Source of the DNA: Paenibacillus foliorum
GTDB taxonomy: Bacteria > Bacillota > Bacilli > Paenibacillales > NBRC-103111
Reading direction: 5' to 3'
DNA length: 64,000 nt
Assembly (NCBI RefSeq): GCF_013141765.1
Contig: NZ_WHOD01000052.1
Span: 124,001-188,000 of the forward strand
Positions 1-7,506 of this stretch are shown here, in pieces. The position numbers and the translations under genes are program-made. Positions within the stretch are counted from its first letter, which is position 1, and every line of letters starts with the position of its first letter. The notes under the pieces are model-generated. The model was not told the DNA's origin. It was given only the letters and a program-made list of their open reading frames with translations, and made no database searches.

Positions 1-64
1 TCAAAATACTCATTCGATTGGATTCTTTCATATCATTTTTACTTATCATCTTTGTATTTTTCAT
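1..64 (-). CDS. ROK-family (XylR-like) transcriptional regulator, N-terminal 21 codons only
   Basis: The gene runs off the left edge. The start ATG (62-64 on the complement) follows an AAGAAGGTG ribosome site at about 6 nt. The visible residues begin MKNTKMISKNDMKESNR and continue MSIL. This resembles the start of ROK-family sugar repressors, where an N-R-x-x-I-L segment leads into the winged helix; only 21 residues are visible, so the family call rests partly on the nearby palindrome. If correct, it is a sugar-responsive repressor that controls its own promoter. Nothing can be said about its ligand. Confidence 0.55.
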   Translation of the reverse strand, partial: MKNTKMISKNDMKESNRMSIL

Positions 65-108
65 TCAACACACCTTCTTGGTAAAGAAATATGGGTATTC
101 GTCTATTA

Positions 109-129
109 AGTTAGTTAATAAAACTAACT
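109..129. promoter_or_regulatory. palindromic operator, ROK/XylR style
   Basis: A perfect inverted repeat, AGTTAGTT-N5-AACTAACT, lies 45 bp upstream of the regulator start at 64. The shape (AGTT-rich arms, 5-bp centre) is like Bacillus XylR operators. A TTGACA -35-like box on the minus strand (166-171) lies upstream, but its -10 is poor. Autoregulation is an inference. Confidence 0.5.
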
Positions 130-207
130 AACTCTATATTTTTATTTTAACTATCTCATACTAAATGTCAATACATTTTCACACTGCGCACCTTTTTTTA
201 TGCTTTC

Positions 208-236
208 AAAAAATAAAGGGTAAGCTTCGCTTACCC
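208..236 (-). terminator. hairpin with T-rich tail, minus strand
   Basis: GGGTAAGC-TTC-GCTTACCC (218-236) forms an 8-bp stem. On the minus strand it is followed by TTTATTTTTTG. A near copy lies at 1817-1843, so the two hairpins bracket the repeat and IS-remnant region. It would stop minus-strand transcripts before the ROK gene. Confidence 0.5.
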
Positions 237-306
237 CAAACCCAAAAACAGCGGTTCAGATAACCCCTAGGTCCTTCATTGTGGACATCCAAAAGTTACT
301 GCATGA

Positions 307-429
307 AGAGGGAATGGGTATGGATTGCGGCCGCTGTTGAAGTCGTGTTCCTTTGAATTTATGGCTTTCAGCGGTTGGAACACGAGCTTCAAAGGCGCTA
401 CCGCTCCTCCACCCACACCCATTCCCTCT
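307..429. repeat. long imperfect inverted repeat, copy 1 of a dispersed element
   Basis: The left arm (307-351) and right arm (377-429) pair over most of their length. The outer ends AGAGGGAATGGGT/ACCCATTCCCTCT and the inner ends GTGTTCC/GGAACAC match perfectly, around a 25-nt loop. A diverged copy lies at 11105-11197. No convincing reading frame explains it. It could be a MITE-like element or a structured RNA. Confidence 0.7.
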
Positions 430-570
430 TACTGTTCCACTGTACTGCCTCCTGCTTCTTCTTTCTTACTTCCCCCACCCCACTTGTTTTATCTTGGTAG
501 CTGAACACGACGTATTTAAAATGAGACGAACTGCGTATCGAGCTCACCCAGTTGTTACTTAATCTCTTTG

Positions 571-762
571 AACGGAACTGAAAGTTCCGTTATTCTCTCC
601 ACCACCTCCCATTCAGGGACTTAGCGGAAGTCGGACTTCCGTTAACAAGGCCAATAGGAGTCCTTTACACAAAAAACAGAGAAATAACGGAACAAGCCAT
701 TCCGTTATTTCTCTGTTTTTATGCTTTTTTAGGAGATAGCGGAAATTTTACTTCCGCTATCT
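571..762. repeat. cluster of four hairpins with a CGGAA/TTCCG core
   Basis: Four successive inverted repeats share the core CGGAA...TTCCG. They are 571-591 (9-bp stem), 624-641 (7 bp), 672-720 (21-bp perfect stem, 7-nt loop) and 734-762 (11 bp, 7-nt loop). The third has T-rich flanks and could terminate in both directions. A fifth hairpin of the same kind is at 11209-11225 beside the second long repeat. The rest of 430-900 holds nothing recognised. Confidence 0.65.
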
Positions 763-905
763 GTTTCGCTCACATGGAAGCCAGGCTACGCATCGGACAA
801 TCGATGCTCATCGGGCACTACGATCGATACGTAGGTTACCGAATCTGAGCAATACCTCATTTTGCAGCTTCGAGGATATGGTTGGAGTTGATCTTCGTTT
901 GCTCT

Positions 906-1076
906 GGGTTTACTCTGGGTTTGTTCAGGGTTTGCTCTGGATTAGCTCTGGGTTTGTTCTGGGTTTGTTCTGGGTTTGCTCCGGATTAGCTCTGGGTTTG
1001 TTCTGGGTTTGTTCTGGGTTTGCTCTGGATTAGCTCTGGGTTTGCTCTTGCTCTGGGTTTGCTCTTGCTCTGCTCT
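906..1076. repeat. 11-bp tandem repeat with a 44-bp higher-order unit
   Basis: About 14 units of the consensus GGGTTTGTTCT run head to tail. The variant GGATTAGCTCT recurs every fourth unit (939, 983, 1027), giving a 44-bp period. The right end degrades to TGCTCT repeats and runs into the 3' remains of the IS91 transposase. A unit of 11 is not a multiple of 3, so any frame gives an 11-residue peptide repeat; the low-complexity reading frame across it is taken as a by-product. Confidence 0.85.
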
Positions 1077-1080
1077 AGCC

Positions 1081-1783
1081 CTTGTTTCTTCACATCCCCT
1101 TTTTGTTTTGGGGCATGCACATAAAAGTCTACCCGTTGGTGGAGTAGGCTTGCTGTAATCTTTGCTGTACTTGTTTCTTCTCTTCTTCATTTAAACTTAG
1201 AATCAGCTTTTACACCATGATTTGAAATTGTTTTCTAAGCATCTCAAACGGCACGTAATCATACGTCTTTCATTCTCCGTTTGATTTCATCCCGCCCATC
1301 GTCACCAGCATATGGACATGCGGATTAAAGTTCAGACGTGAGCCAAATGTGTGTTGCTCCGCAATGATGCCAGGTGTCATCTTATGTTTCTTTTCAAAAT
1401 GTTCATTAATGATTCAGACGGCCTCGTCTATAAATTCTTTCAACATTTTTCGATGCTGCAAAAAAACGTTCCACCGCCCTTCATCGATCGTAAATACCAC
1501 ATGTCGATGATTAATCTGGAACATGTCCTCCATCAATATTCGGCTCCATTCCTCCGTTTCCCCACAGGAACATACATGTTGTACAGAAGCGTCCTTTACA
1601 ACGGTAGAGTACTCTGCGAATGTCATGACAACCTTCGCAAACAAGACTCTTAAACCCAATTCGTGGATCTCCGCAGCCACGAAATTTTTGTACCTCTTTC
1701 ACTAAGTTAGGTCTAATATGTTCTTTGTGCTTTTCTTCAAAGGCATCCCAGTGCCGATGCACATCAAAAAATTTTTGTTTCAA
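1081..1783 (-). pseudogene. decayed IS91-family transposase
   Basis: Read from 1783 downwards, the first frame (TTG start) gives the N-terminal zinc-binding region. It has a Cys pair in CEGC and the RCKGRFCTTC motif typical of IS91/ISCR transposases. After a frame change near 1550 it continues with QINHRHVVFT and LQHRKMLKEFIDEAV, a stop, then NEHFEKKHKMTPGI and the HUH-like stretch NFNPHVHMLVTMGG. The last recognisable piece, VDFYVHAPKQKGDVKKQ, needs a further frame change and ends where the 11-bp repeat starts. At least two frameshifts and two stops make it inactive, and the C-terminal part with the catalytic tyrosine is missing. No IS ends were identified. Confidence 0.8.
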
Positions 1784-1816
1784 TTACGTTTGAGTCCAAC
1801 CTCTCTTACCCAAAAT

Positions 1817-1843
1817 TTAAAAAAGAGGTAAGCTTAGCTCACC
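1817..1843 (-). terminator. hairpin with T-rich tail, minus strand
   Basis: GGTAAGC-TTA-GCTCACC (1827-1843) has one G-U pair on the minus strand and is followed there by CTCTTTTTTAAATTT. It is a near copy of the hairpin at 218-236 and could back up the murQ terminator. Confidence 0.45.
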
Positions 1844-1862
1844 CCAAAACATATAAATTCTG

Positions 1863-1909
1863 TTAAAAAATACAGCTGCAGGTCATAATACTCCCCCTGC
1901 AGCTGTATT
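1863..1909 (-). terminator. intrinsic terminator of the murQ operon
   Basis: A perfect 14-bp stem AATACAGCTGCAGG/CCTGCAGCTGTATT (1869-1882 and 1896-1909) begins about 48 bp after the murQ stop. On the minus strand it runs into TTTTTTAAC. Confidence 0.85.
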
Positions 1910-1956
1910 AAAATTGAGCTAATGTCTTGCCATTCTTCGCATCGACAGCCGGTCCT

Positions 1957-2868
1957 TCACCTCTTCGCTAAACGGATAAACGCGTTGCCGAAATGGCCGT
2001 TCGCTTCTTGCAGCCCCCGAATAGCTTCCTCATAGCTGATCTGATATTTAAGCATCAGAATCGCGGCTCTTGCGTCACCCTTCGCATGATCGGACATGAT
2101 GCCCGCAGTCTCCTCAGTCACCCCAGTAGCCTCCCTTACAATACGAACCACACGATCCTTCAGCTTCATATTCGTGGCCTGGACGTTGACCATCAGGTTT
2201 CCGTAAACCTTGCCAAGCTGGATCATAACAGCGGTTGTAATCATGTTAAGCACCATTTTAGTCGCGGTACCGGCTTTTAAGCGGGTAGAGCCGGTAACAA
2301 TTTCCGGACCTACGGGAACTTCAATGGGATATTGGGCCACAGCGCTGATCGGCGTGTCACTGTTGCAGCTAAGGGCGACCGTTAGGGCACCTATCCGATT
2401 AGCCTCCCGCAGCGCGCCAATTACGTATTGGGTCGTACCGCTGGCCGCAATACCTACTACCGCATCGCTCGATGTTACTTTATCCGTCAGCTCGCGTCTT
2501 CCTGCCTCATAATCATCTTCAGCATTTTCGATGGATCTGGTTATAGCCCTTTCTCCCCCCGCGATCAAGCCGACGACAAGTCCGGGATCAACCCCGAAAG
2601 TAGGCGGACATTCGGAAGCATCCAGTACCCCCAGCCTGCCGCTTGATCCAGCGCCAATATAGAAGATTCTTCCCCCCTTCTTCATGACTTGAACAATGGC
2701 TTCAATCGCACTGGTGATTTGAGGCAGGGCGGCCTGTACGGAAACGGCAACCGTATGGTCCTCTTGATTCATTAACTCGACCGTTTCACGAACGGACAAT
2801 TGATCCAGATGCACAGACTTCTCATTTCTCTGCTCTGTGGTTAATAGCTCAGCTTTCATATTCGCCAT
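1957..2868 (-). CDS. murQ: N-acetylmuramic acid 6-phosphate etherase
   Basis: This cytoplasmic enzyme cleaves the D-lactyl ether of MurNAc-6-phosphate to give GlcNAc-6-phosphate and D-lactate, the entry of cell-wall amino sugar into central metabolism. The 303-residue protein has family length. The SIS-type sugar-phosphate motif GAGSSGRLGVLDASE is at about 72-86 with the expected Glu at 86, followed by the ENAED segment near 114-118 and AASGTT near 150. The reading frame is open further upstream, but the ATG at 2868 has an AAAGGAGG site 7 nt before it and matches the family start. It is the last gene of the salvage operon, 22 bp behind the HAD gene and just before a strong terminator. No MurP-type PTS or MurNAc kinase accompanies it. 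Confidence 0.95.
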   Translation of the reverse strand: MANMKAELLTTEQRNEKSVHLDQLSVRETVELMNQEDHTVAVSVQAALPQITSAIEAIVQVMKKGGRIFYIGAGSSGRLGVLDASECPPTFGVDPGLVVGLIAGGERAITRSIENAEDDYEAGRRELTDKVTSSDAVVGIAASGTTQYVIGALREANRIGALTVALSCNSDTPISAVAQYPIEVPVGPEIVTGSTRLKAGTATKMVLNMITTAVMIQLGKVYGNLMVNVQATNMKLKDRVVRIVREATGVTEETAGIMSDHAKGDARAAILMLKYQISYEEAIRGLQEANGHFGNAFIRLAKR

Positions 2869-2890
2869 GAGAGGTCCTCCTTTCGGGTTG

Positions 2891-3658
2891 TCATAAACAT
2901 TCCAGCAATTCTTCAATTTGATACAGAACATGCGTCGGAATATAGGCTGGAGGATAAGGTGTCGTACTAATGAGCGGATTTTCCACTTTCAGCTTTTCCT
3001 CGCAAATTTTTAGAAATCCCGCGCTTCCCGCACGCTTTTTCGGACTCAAAATCCGAAGCCACTCAGGCAGCTTACGATAGATTAACATAGACGGAACGCC
3101 CGTTTCGTTGGCTAAAAAAATATCATGATCGAGCCTGTCTCCCACATGAGCAACAATTGTCCCGCTTTCCTGAAGCCCGCGTAAAATATTGACATCCGGT
3201 TTGCCGCAGCCAACCTTCTCAGGCGTAATGATTTCATCAAACCATTCGCTTAAGCCAAGCTCTTTCATTACGGGATATTGATATTTATAAAATCCGTTGG
3301 TTACGGTAGCGAGCGAATAGCCTTGCTCCTTTAACCTTCTCAGTGTCGGGATTACAGTTTCTTCCAGCAGATAGATTTTAGGGTCTATTGAATGCTTCAG
3401 CACCAGCTGCTCCACATTGATTTCAAGATCGAGCTGTAGCTCTTTCAGCAGCAGCTGAACCATTTCATCCCAATCGTAAGCTTCCACGGTCCGGTTCTGA
3501 TTCATACGCAGCTCATGCTCGCGCACCAGTGCTTCGGTCGATTTGAATTGCCGCTGCAATTGAGTCGAGATGAGTTCTTCTACTTCGGGAAAAACCCACT
3601 TCCCAAACGGATTTTGCATTAAAGTTCCATCCAGATCAAATGTAATCCATTTCTTCAT
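2891..3658 (-). CDS. HAD-family hydrolase (probable sugar-phosphate phosphatase)
   Basis: The 255-residue protein has all four HAD motifs: DLDGT near residues 8-12 (nucleophile Asp8, acid Asp10), TNGF for motif II, the lysine in GCGKPD for motif III and GDRLDHD for motif IV. A helical cap lies between motifs I and II, as in subfamily I phosphatases such as YjjG. Its ATG overlaps the permease stop (TAATG), so it is translationally coupled. The context suggests it acts on a cell-wall sugar phosphate. The HAD protein MupP removes phosphate from MurNAc-6-phosphate in Pseudomonas recycling, which makes a similar job possible here. The substrate cannot be read from the sequence. Confidence 0.85.
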   Translation of the reverse strand: MKKWITFDLDGTLMQNPFGKWVFPEVEELISTQLQRQFKSTEALVREHELRMNQNRTVEAYDWDEMVQLLLKELQLDLEINVEQLVLKHSIDPKIYLLEETVIPTLRRLKEQGYSLATVTNGFYKYQYPVMKELGLSEWFDEIITPEKVGCGKPDVNILRGLQESGTIVAHVGDRLDHDIFLANETGVPSMLIYRKLPEWLRILSPKKRAGSAGFLKICEEKLKVENPLISTTPYPPAYIPTHVLYQIEELLECL

Positions 3659-4479
3659 TACTTAACCGCTCCTGTCGTCATGCCCTCAATAAATTGTTTG
3701 GAAGCAAATAGGAATGCCGTAATCATCGGGAGAGAGGACAGCGTCAGACCGCAGAACAACAGGTTCCAATCCGTGTCATATTCTCCGAACAACGTCAACA
3801 TACCGAGAGGGATCGTGCCCAGCTCTGTGCTTTTTATAAAAATAAGCGGGTAAAAGAAATCATTCCAAATTCCAATCAAATCGACGATGCTGACCGTAGC
3901 CAATGCCGGCCTCATCAGGGGCAGCACGATTTTGTAATAAACCTGGAAATCGTTACAGCCATCTATCCGAGCGCTTTGATCCAAATCCTTGGGCAGCGTC
4001 CGAAAAAATCCGTAAAACACAAACACAGCAAATGAGATATGCCCGGCTACATACACAATAATAAGCGCACTGAGCGTATCCAGAAGATGAAGCTTCAGCA
4101 TCATCATGTATAGCGGTGAAATAGCCAGCTTCATGGGAAGCATAAGACCTAACATGAAGAAAAACAAAACCATACCATTCCAACGAAATGTGTATCGGGA
4201 AATATAAAACGCCGCCAAAGACGAAACAAACAAAATCAGGAACACGGATACGGAGCTAATATATAAGCTGTTTAAAAAGTAATCCGCAAAGTGGACTTTT
4301 TTCCACACCGAGGTATAGTTTTCCAAGGAAAAGCTGCTTGGCAGGCCTAACGGATGCGTGGTAATTTCCTGCTTAGTTTTGAAAGAAGAGGTGATCATCA
4401 AAAAAATAGGATATATCGAAACAAACGTGAAAAGCGATAAAATAAGATATTTAACCGATTGTTGCAGCCGTAGCGCCAT
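3658..4479 (-). CDS. CUT1 ABC permease, MalG type
   Basis: A 273-residue inner-membrane protein with six predicted hydrophobic segments. The EAA loop is at ARIDGCNDFQVYYKIVLPL, where the ATPase docks. The C-terminus EGMTTGAVK is typical of MalG-type subunits. It pairs with the MalF-type permease at 4505-5473 and the lipoprotein at 8616-9935. No ATPase is encoded nearby. The surrounding peptidoglycan-degrading genes suggest the cargo is MurNAc, a muropeptide or a GlcNAc-MurNAc fragment; this is inference. Confidence 0.93.
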   Translation of the reverse strand: MALRLQQSVKYLILSLFTFVSIYPIFLMITSSFKTKQEITTHPLGLPSSFSLENYTSVWKKVHFADYFLNSLYISSVSVFLILFVSSLAAFYISRYTFRWNGMVLFFFMLGLMLPMKLAISPLYMMMLKLHLLDTLSALIIVYVAGHISFAVFVFYGFFRTLPKDLDQSARIDGCNDFQVYYKIVLPLMRPALATVSIVDLIGIWNDFFYPLIFIKSTELGTIPLGMLTLFGEYDTDWNLLFCGLTLSSLPMITAFLFASKQFIEGMTTGAVK

Positions 4480-4504
4480 GGATGACCTCCGATGATTATT
4501 TTAC

Positions 4505-5473
4505 TTAATGCTCGACTTCCTTGCGTTTAAAGAAAAACATCGAACCCGCAGTTGCTAAGGAAATCAACAGCAATAAGATAACCGCAAGCGCGGAGCCCAG
4601 ACCGATAGACTCTCCTCCGCTGACGGAACCGAAAGCTAAGCGGTAAAAATAAAGACCCAGCACATCTGTTGAGAAATACGGTCCGCCTGACGAGCCCTGC
4701 ATCGCAAAAATAAGCTCAAACGTTTCAAAGGCACCGATAAATGTTAATATCGACATAATCATAATGGATGGCATGGCTAAAGGGATCGTGATTTTGTAAA
4801 TCATCTTCAAGCCCGATGCCCCATCGATTCTCGCTGCTTCATAAATTTCCTGGGAAATTGCCTGCAAGCCTACGAGAAATATAAGGACAGCGAAGCCGAA
4901 GCCGTACCAGCTGTTCACCAGAATGATCGTGTAAAGCGCCGTGTTCGGGTCCCCGAGCCATGGTTTGGCGAGCTCTTCGAGCCCGATGGCCGTAAGAAAG
5001 GTGTTTAACGCTCCGTAGGTCGGATTCAGAATTAAGCTGAACAAAAAGCCGACGACTATTACAGAGAGCAATTTAGGTACGAAAAATAATGTTTTGAAAA
5101 ATTCTTTCCCTCGGATTTTACTGTTGATTATGAGTGCCAGCATAAAAGCAACGACGAGCTTAGACACCATGGTCCCTATAAAAAATATCACATTATGTCC
5201 GAGCGCCCGAGTAAACGTTTCTTTAAAGGGAGATTCGGTAAACAGGCGGATAAAATTGGTCAGACCGATAAATTCGCCCCGTGTAAGGCCTTTCCAAGAA
5301 AAAAGACTATTAATTAATGCCTGAAAAATGGGATAAATCATAAACCCCACATAAAAAATCAATGCCGGAAGCAAGAACAGATGGACCAAATGCTTCATGA
5401 ACCTCCGGTTTTTCTTATGGGGCGGCTTAGATAAGTTGACATTCTTTGCGTGATCGATACCTGTACCTGTCAT
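4505..5473 (-). CDS. CUT1 ABC permease, MalF type
   Basis: A 322-residue permease with a cytoplasmic N-terminal tail (about 30 residues, basic) and six membrane segments. The EAA loop reads EAARIDGASGLKMIYKITIPLA. The start ATG has an AAAGGAG site at proper distance. It lies 25 bp upstream of the MalG partner and 39 bp after the serine hydrolase gene. The order permease-permease-HAD-MurQ places import next to amino-sugar processing. Confidence 0.93.
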   Translation of the reverse strand: MTGTGIDHAKNVNLSKPPHKKNRRFMKHLVHLFLLPALIFYVGFMIYPIFQALINSLFSWKGLTRGEFIGLTNFIRLFTESPFKETFTRALGHNVIFFIGTMVSKLVVAFMLALIINSKIRGKEFFKTLFFVPKLLSVIVVGFLFSLILNPTYGALNTFLTAIGLEELAKPWLGDPNTALYTIILVNSWYGFGFAVLIFLVGLQAISQEIYEAARIDGASGLKMIYKITIPLAMPSIMIMSILTFIGAFETFELIFAMQGSSGGPYFSTDVLGLYFYRLAFGSVSGGESIGLGSALAVILLLLISLATAGSMFFFKRKEVEH

Positions 5474-5512
5474 AGGCAGCTCCTTTATGAATAGGCTTAT
5501 TCTACACCCGCA

Positions 5513-6541
5513 CTATGAATGAAAAAGCGCAGCAAATATTTCATCATGCAGCTGGCGCCGTAAATGTCTGACGGGATTGTTTCTTCCTAAATGAACAGCG
5601 TTGGTTAAAAAAACGACTATAAGCTCGTGGGAAGGGTCTATCCATAAACTCGTACCGGTAAAACCTGTGTGCCCGAAGCTTCCCCTTGGCCATAATGTCC
5701 CGCAGCTGTATGGAGGCGATTGGAGATCGTCTAGTACCTCCCAGCCTAAGCCCCTGTTTTGCAACGGTTCGTTAAGTGCGGCCTGTATGAACGCCGACGG
5801 AATAATCCCATACTTATTCGGCTCCAGCCATAAATGCGCATATTTCACGAGATCATCCACCGAGCCGAACAATCCGGCGCTTCCAGAAACGCCCCCCAGA
5901 TGATAGCATTTCTCGTCATGCACTTCCCCTATGATATAAGCTTCGTCCACGAACTCAGTGGCAGCAATTCGCATTCTTAATGATTCGTCCGGATTGAATC
6001 TCGCGTCCCTCATTCCAAGCGGTTCAAACACAGCTTGGCGCACATATTGATCCAGCGGCATGCCGGACACGCGCTCAATGAGCTCACCAAGCAATATCAT
6101 GCCAAGATCGCTGTATAATACCTGCGCTCCAGGAGGAGTAAGCAGCTGTTGCTTTAATATATCGTCCATAACTCGGCGTCCATGTGCAGATCGCGGCTCC
6201 GTCGGCAGATCAGCAGGCAATCCTGAGCTATGCATCAACAAATGGCGAATCGTCACCTGCTCATGAGCAAATAGGGGGAGATACGATTTTACTTTATGTT
6301 CCAAGTTGATCTTGCCTTCACCTGCAAGCTTAAGAATCCCGGGCAATGTGGATACCACTTTGGTCAGCGAGGCAAAATCAAATAATGTGTCCAAACCAAT
6401 TGTTCTCTGTACTTTACCGTCTGAATACGAGCCGTAGGCTTTATGGAATTGGAATTGATTTTTCACAATTACACTTACTACTCCACCGGGTATTTTCTGT
6501 TCCTGAACCCAGCCTTCCAGCAATATATCTACTTTATCCAT
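5513..6541 (-). CDS. serine beta-lactamase-like hydrolase, AmiE-like N-acetylmuramyl-L-alanine amidase candidate
   Basis: A 342-residue member of the class C beta-lactamase/esterase fold. The SxxK motif is Ser58-Leu-Thr-Lys61, the tyrosine motif is YSD at 143-145 and the third motif is HTG at about 291-293. There is no signal peptide, so it should be cytoplasmic. The B. subtilis relative AmiE (YbbE) is in this family, removes the peptide from MurNAc-peptides and sits in the murQ operon, but is exported. Here the neighbours are an importer, a gamma-D-Glu peptidase and MurQ, so an intracellular amidase step fits well. General esterase or D-Ala peptidase activity is the alternative. Confidence 0.8.
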   Translation of the reverse strand: MDKVDILLEGWVQEQKIPGGVVSVIVKNQFQFHKAYGSYSDGKVQRTIGLDTLFDFASLTKVVSTLPGILKLAGEGKINLEHKVKSYLPLFAHEQVTIRHLLMHSSGLPADLPTEPRSAHGRRVMDDILKQQLLTPPGAQVLYSDLGMILLGELIERVSGMPLDQYVRQAVFEPLGMRDARFNPDESLRMRIAATEFVDEAYIIGEVHDEKCYHLGGVSGSAGLFGSVDDLVKYAHLWLEPNKYGIIPSAFIQAALNEPLQNRGLGWEVLDDLQSPPYSCGTLWPRGSFGHTGFTGTSLWIDPSHELIVVFLTNAVHLGRNNPVRHLRRQLHDEIFAALFHS

Positions 6542-6576
6542 GATCGCTCCCTACCGTTCCTAGCCGTCTTAACGAT

Positions 6577-7506
6577 CTATTTCCAATATCTTTTGGACAG
6601 GAAATGCTCTTTCGCCAGCTTGTATTCGTCCAACCGTACCGTCTCCACAACACCATTGGAATCAGGTGAATGGATCATGCAATTGTCCCCAATGTAGATA
6701 CCTACATGATGGATATGACCTTTTCCCTCATCTCTAGCAAAAAATAGCAGATCCCCAGGCTCCAATAGCTCACGGGGGATCTCTATACCATGACGCACTT
6801 GGTCGGAGACGTCCCGAGAAATGATTATGCCTTGTGACTGATGTAATTGGTAAGCAAATCCAGAACAGTCAAAACCAAAAGAAGACATTCCTCCCCATAA
6901 ATAAGGCAGTCCAATAAATCTAATGGCTTGTTCTACTATACGATTTCCCATATTGGAAGGGGAAGATGGGGAACGGACGGTTCCATCGTTCGAGCGTGAA
7001 ATTATCCGTACATCGTTCCGGTTAAGCAGCCCCTCACCAAGAGGGGTCTCTACCCGAATGATCTCGCCTTTCTCCTCCAACAAAGGTAGTCGAGTTAAGT
7101 AGCTCAGCTCCAGCTCTGAGGCCCCTAAGGAAAGCATCGCCCGAAATGAAGTCACCTCAGCCCATTGCAGCCCTGCGAGTCGATCCGGCAGTTCTGCCAG
7201 CTGACACTTCGGAACCCATCCAGGGTAGCCAAGTGGGCTACTCTGCTTGAATTGATCGGGAATGCAAATTTTCACCCAATCCCCGCTCTCCTCCATGACA
7301 ATAACTTCTGTTCCCAAAAGCATTTGAGTTTGCACACGATTCGCATCGCAAAGATCCAGCTTATCGGGAATGGATAATCCGTCAACCCAGCCCTTAATAT
7401 CCGCCGGGTTTCGCAGAGCCGGCTCGTCTATTCGCCTTGGGGATTCAGGTGAGGTCCAAACGGTTACTACCGAAGCTGCCGCTTGCATCCGGATCAACTC
7501 GCTCAT
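6577..7506 (-). CDS. NlpC/P60 gamma-D-glutamyl-L-lysine/diaminopimelate peptidase, YkfC-like
   Basis: This 309-residue enzyme should cut between gamma-D-Glu and the diamino acid of cell-wall peptides, releasing L-Ala-D-Glu. Two SH3b-like modules (about 20-110 and 115-175) precede the NlpC/P60 domain (about 185-309). The catalytic residues are Cys214 in FDCSGF, His267 in HHVGIYIG and His279 in MIHSP. There is no signal peptide, as in cytoplasmic YkfC proteins of Bacillus. Its ATG overlaps the stop of the epimerase gene (ATGA at 7503-7506), so the two are translationally coupled. B. subtilis also pairs ykfB with ykfC. Confidence 0.92.
   Translation of the reverse strand: MSELIRMQAAASVVTVWTSPESPRRIDEPALRNPADIKGWVDGLSIPDKLDLCDANRVQTQMLLGTEVIVMEESGDWVKICIPDQFKQSSPLGYPGWVPKCQLAELPDRLAGLQWAEVTSFRAMLSLGASELELSYLTRLPLLEEKGEIIRVETPLGEGLLNRNDVRIISRSNDGTVRSPSSPSNMGNRIVEQAIRFIGLPYLWGGMSSFGFDCSGFAYQLHQSQGIIISRDVSDQVRHGIEIPRELLEPGDLLFFARDEGKGHIHHVGIYIGDNCMIHSPDSNGVVETVRLDEYKLAKEHFLSKRYWK

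Noticed and set aside
353..562. 69-codon plus-strand frame over the long repeat
   Set aside because: It covers the hairpin arm, has no ribosome site and no family similarity.
906..1076. CRISPR array
   Set aside because: The repeats are contiguous 11-mers without unique spacers, and no cas genes are present.
942..1190. 82-codon low-complexity frame (Pro/Asn/Gln-rich repeats)
   Set aside because: It is the 11-bp tandem repeat read in one frame, joined to the IS91 remnant.
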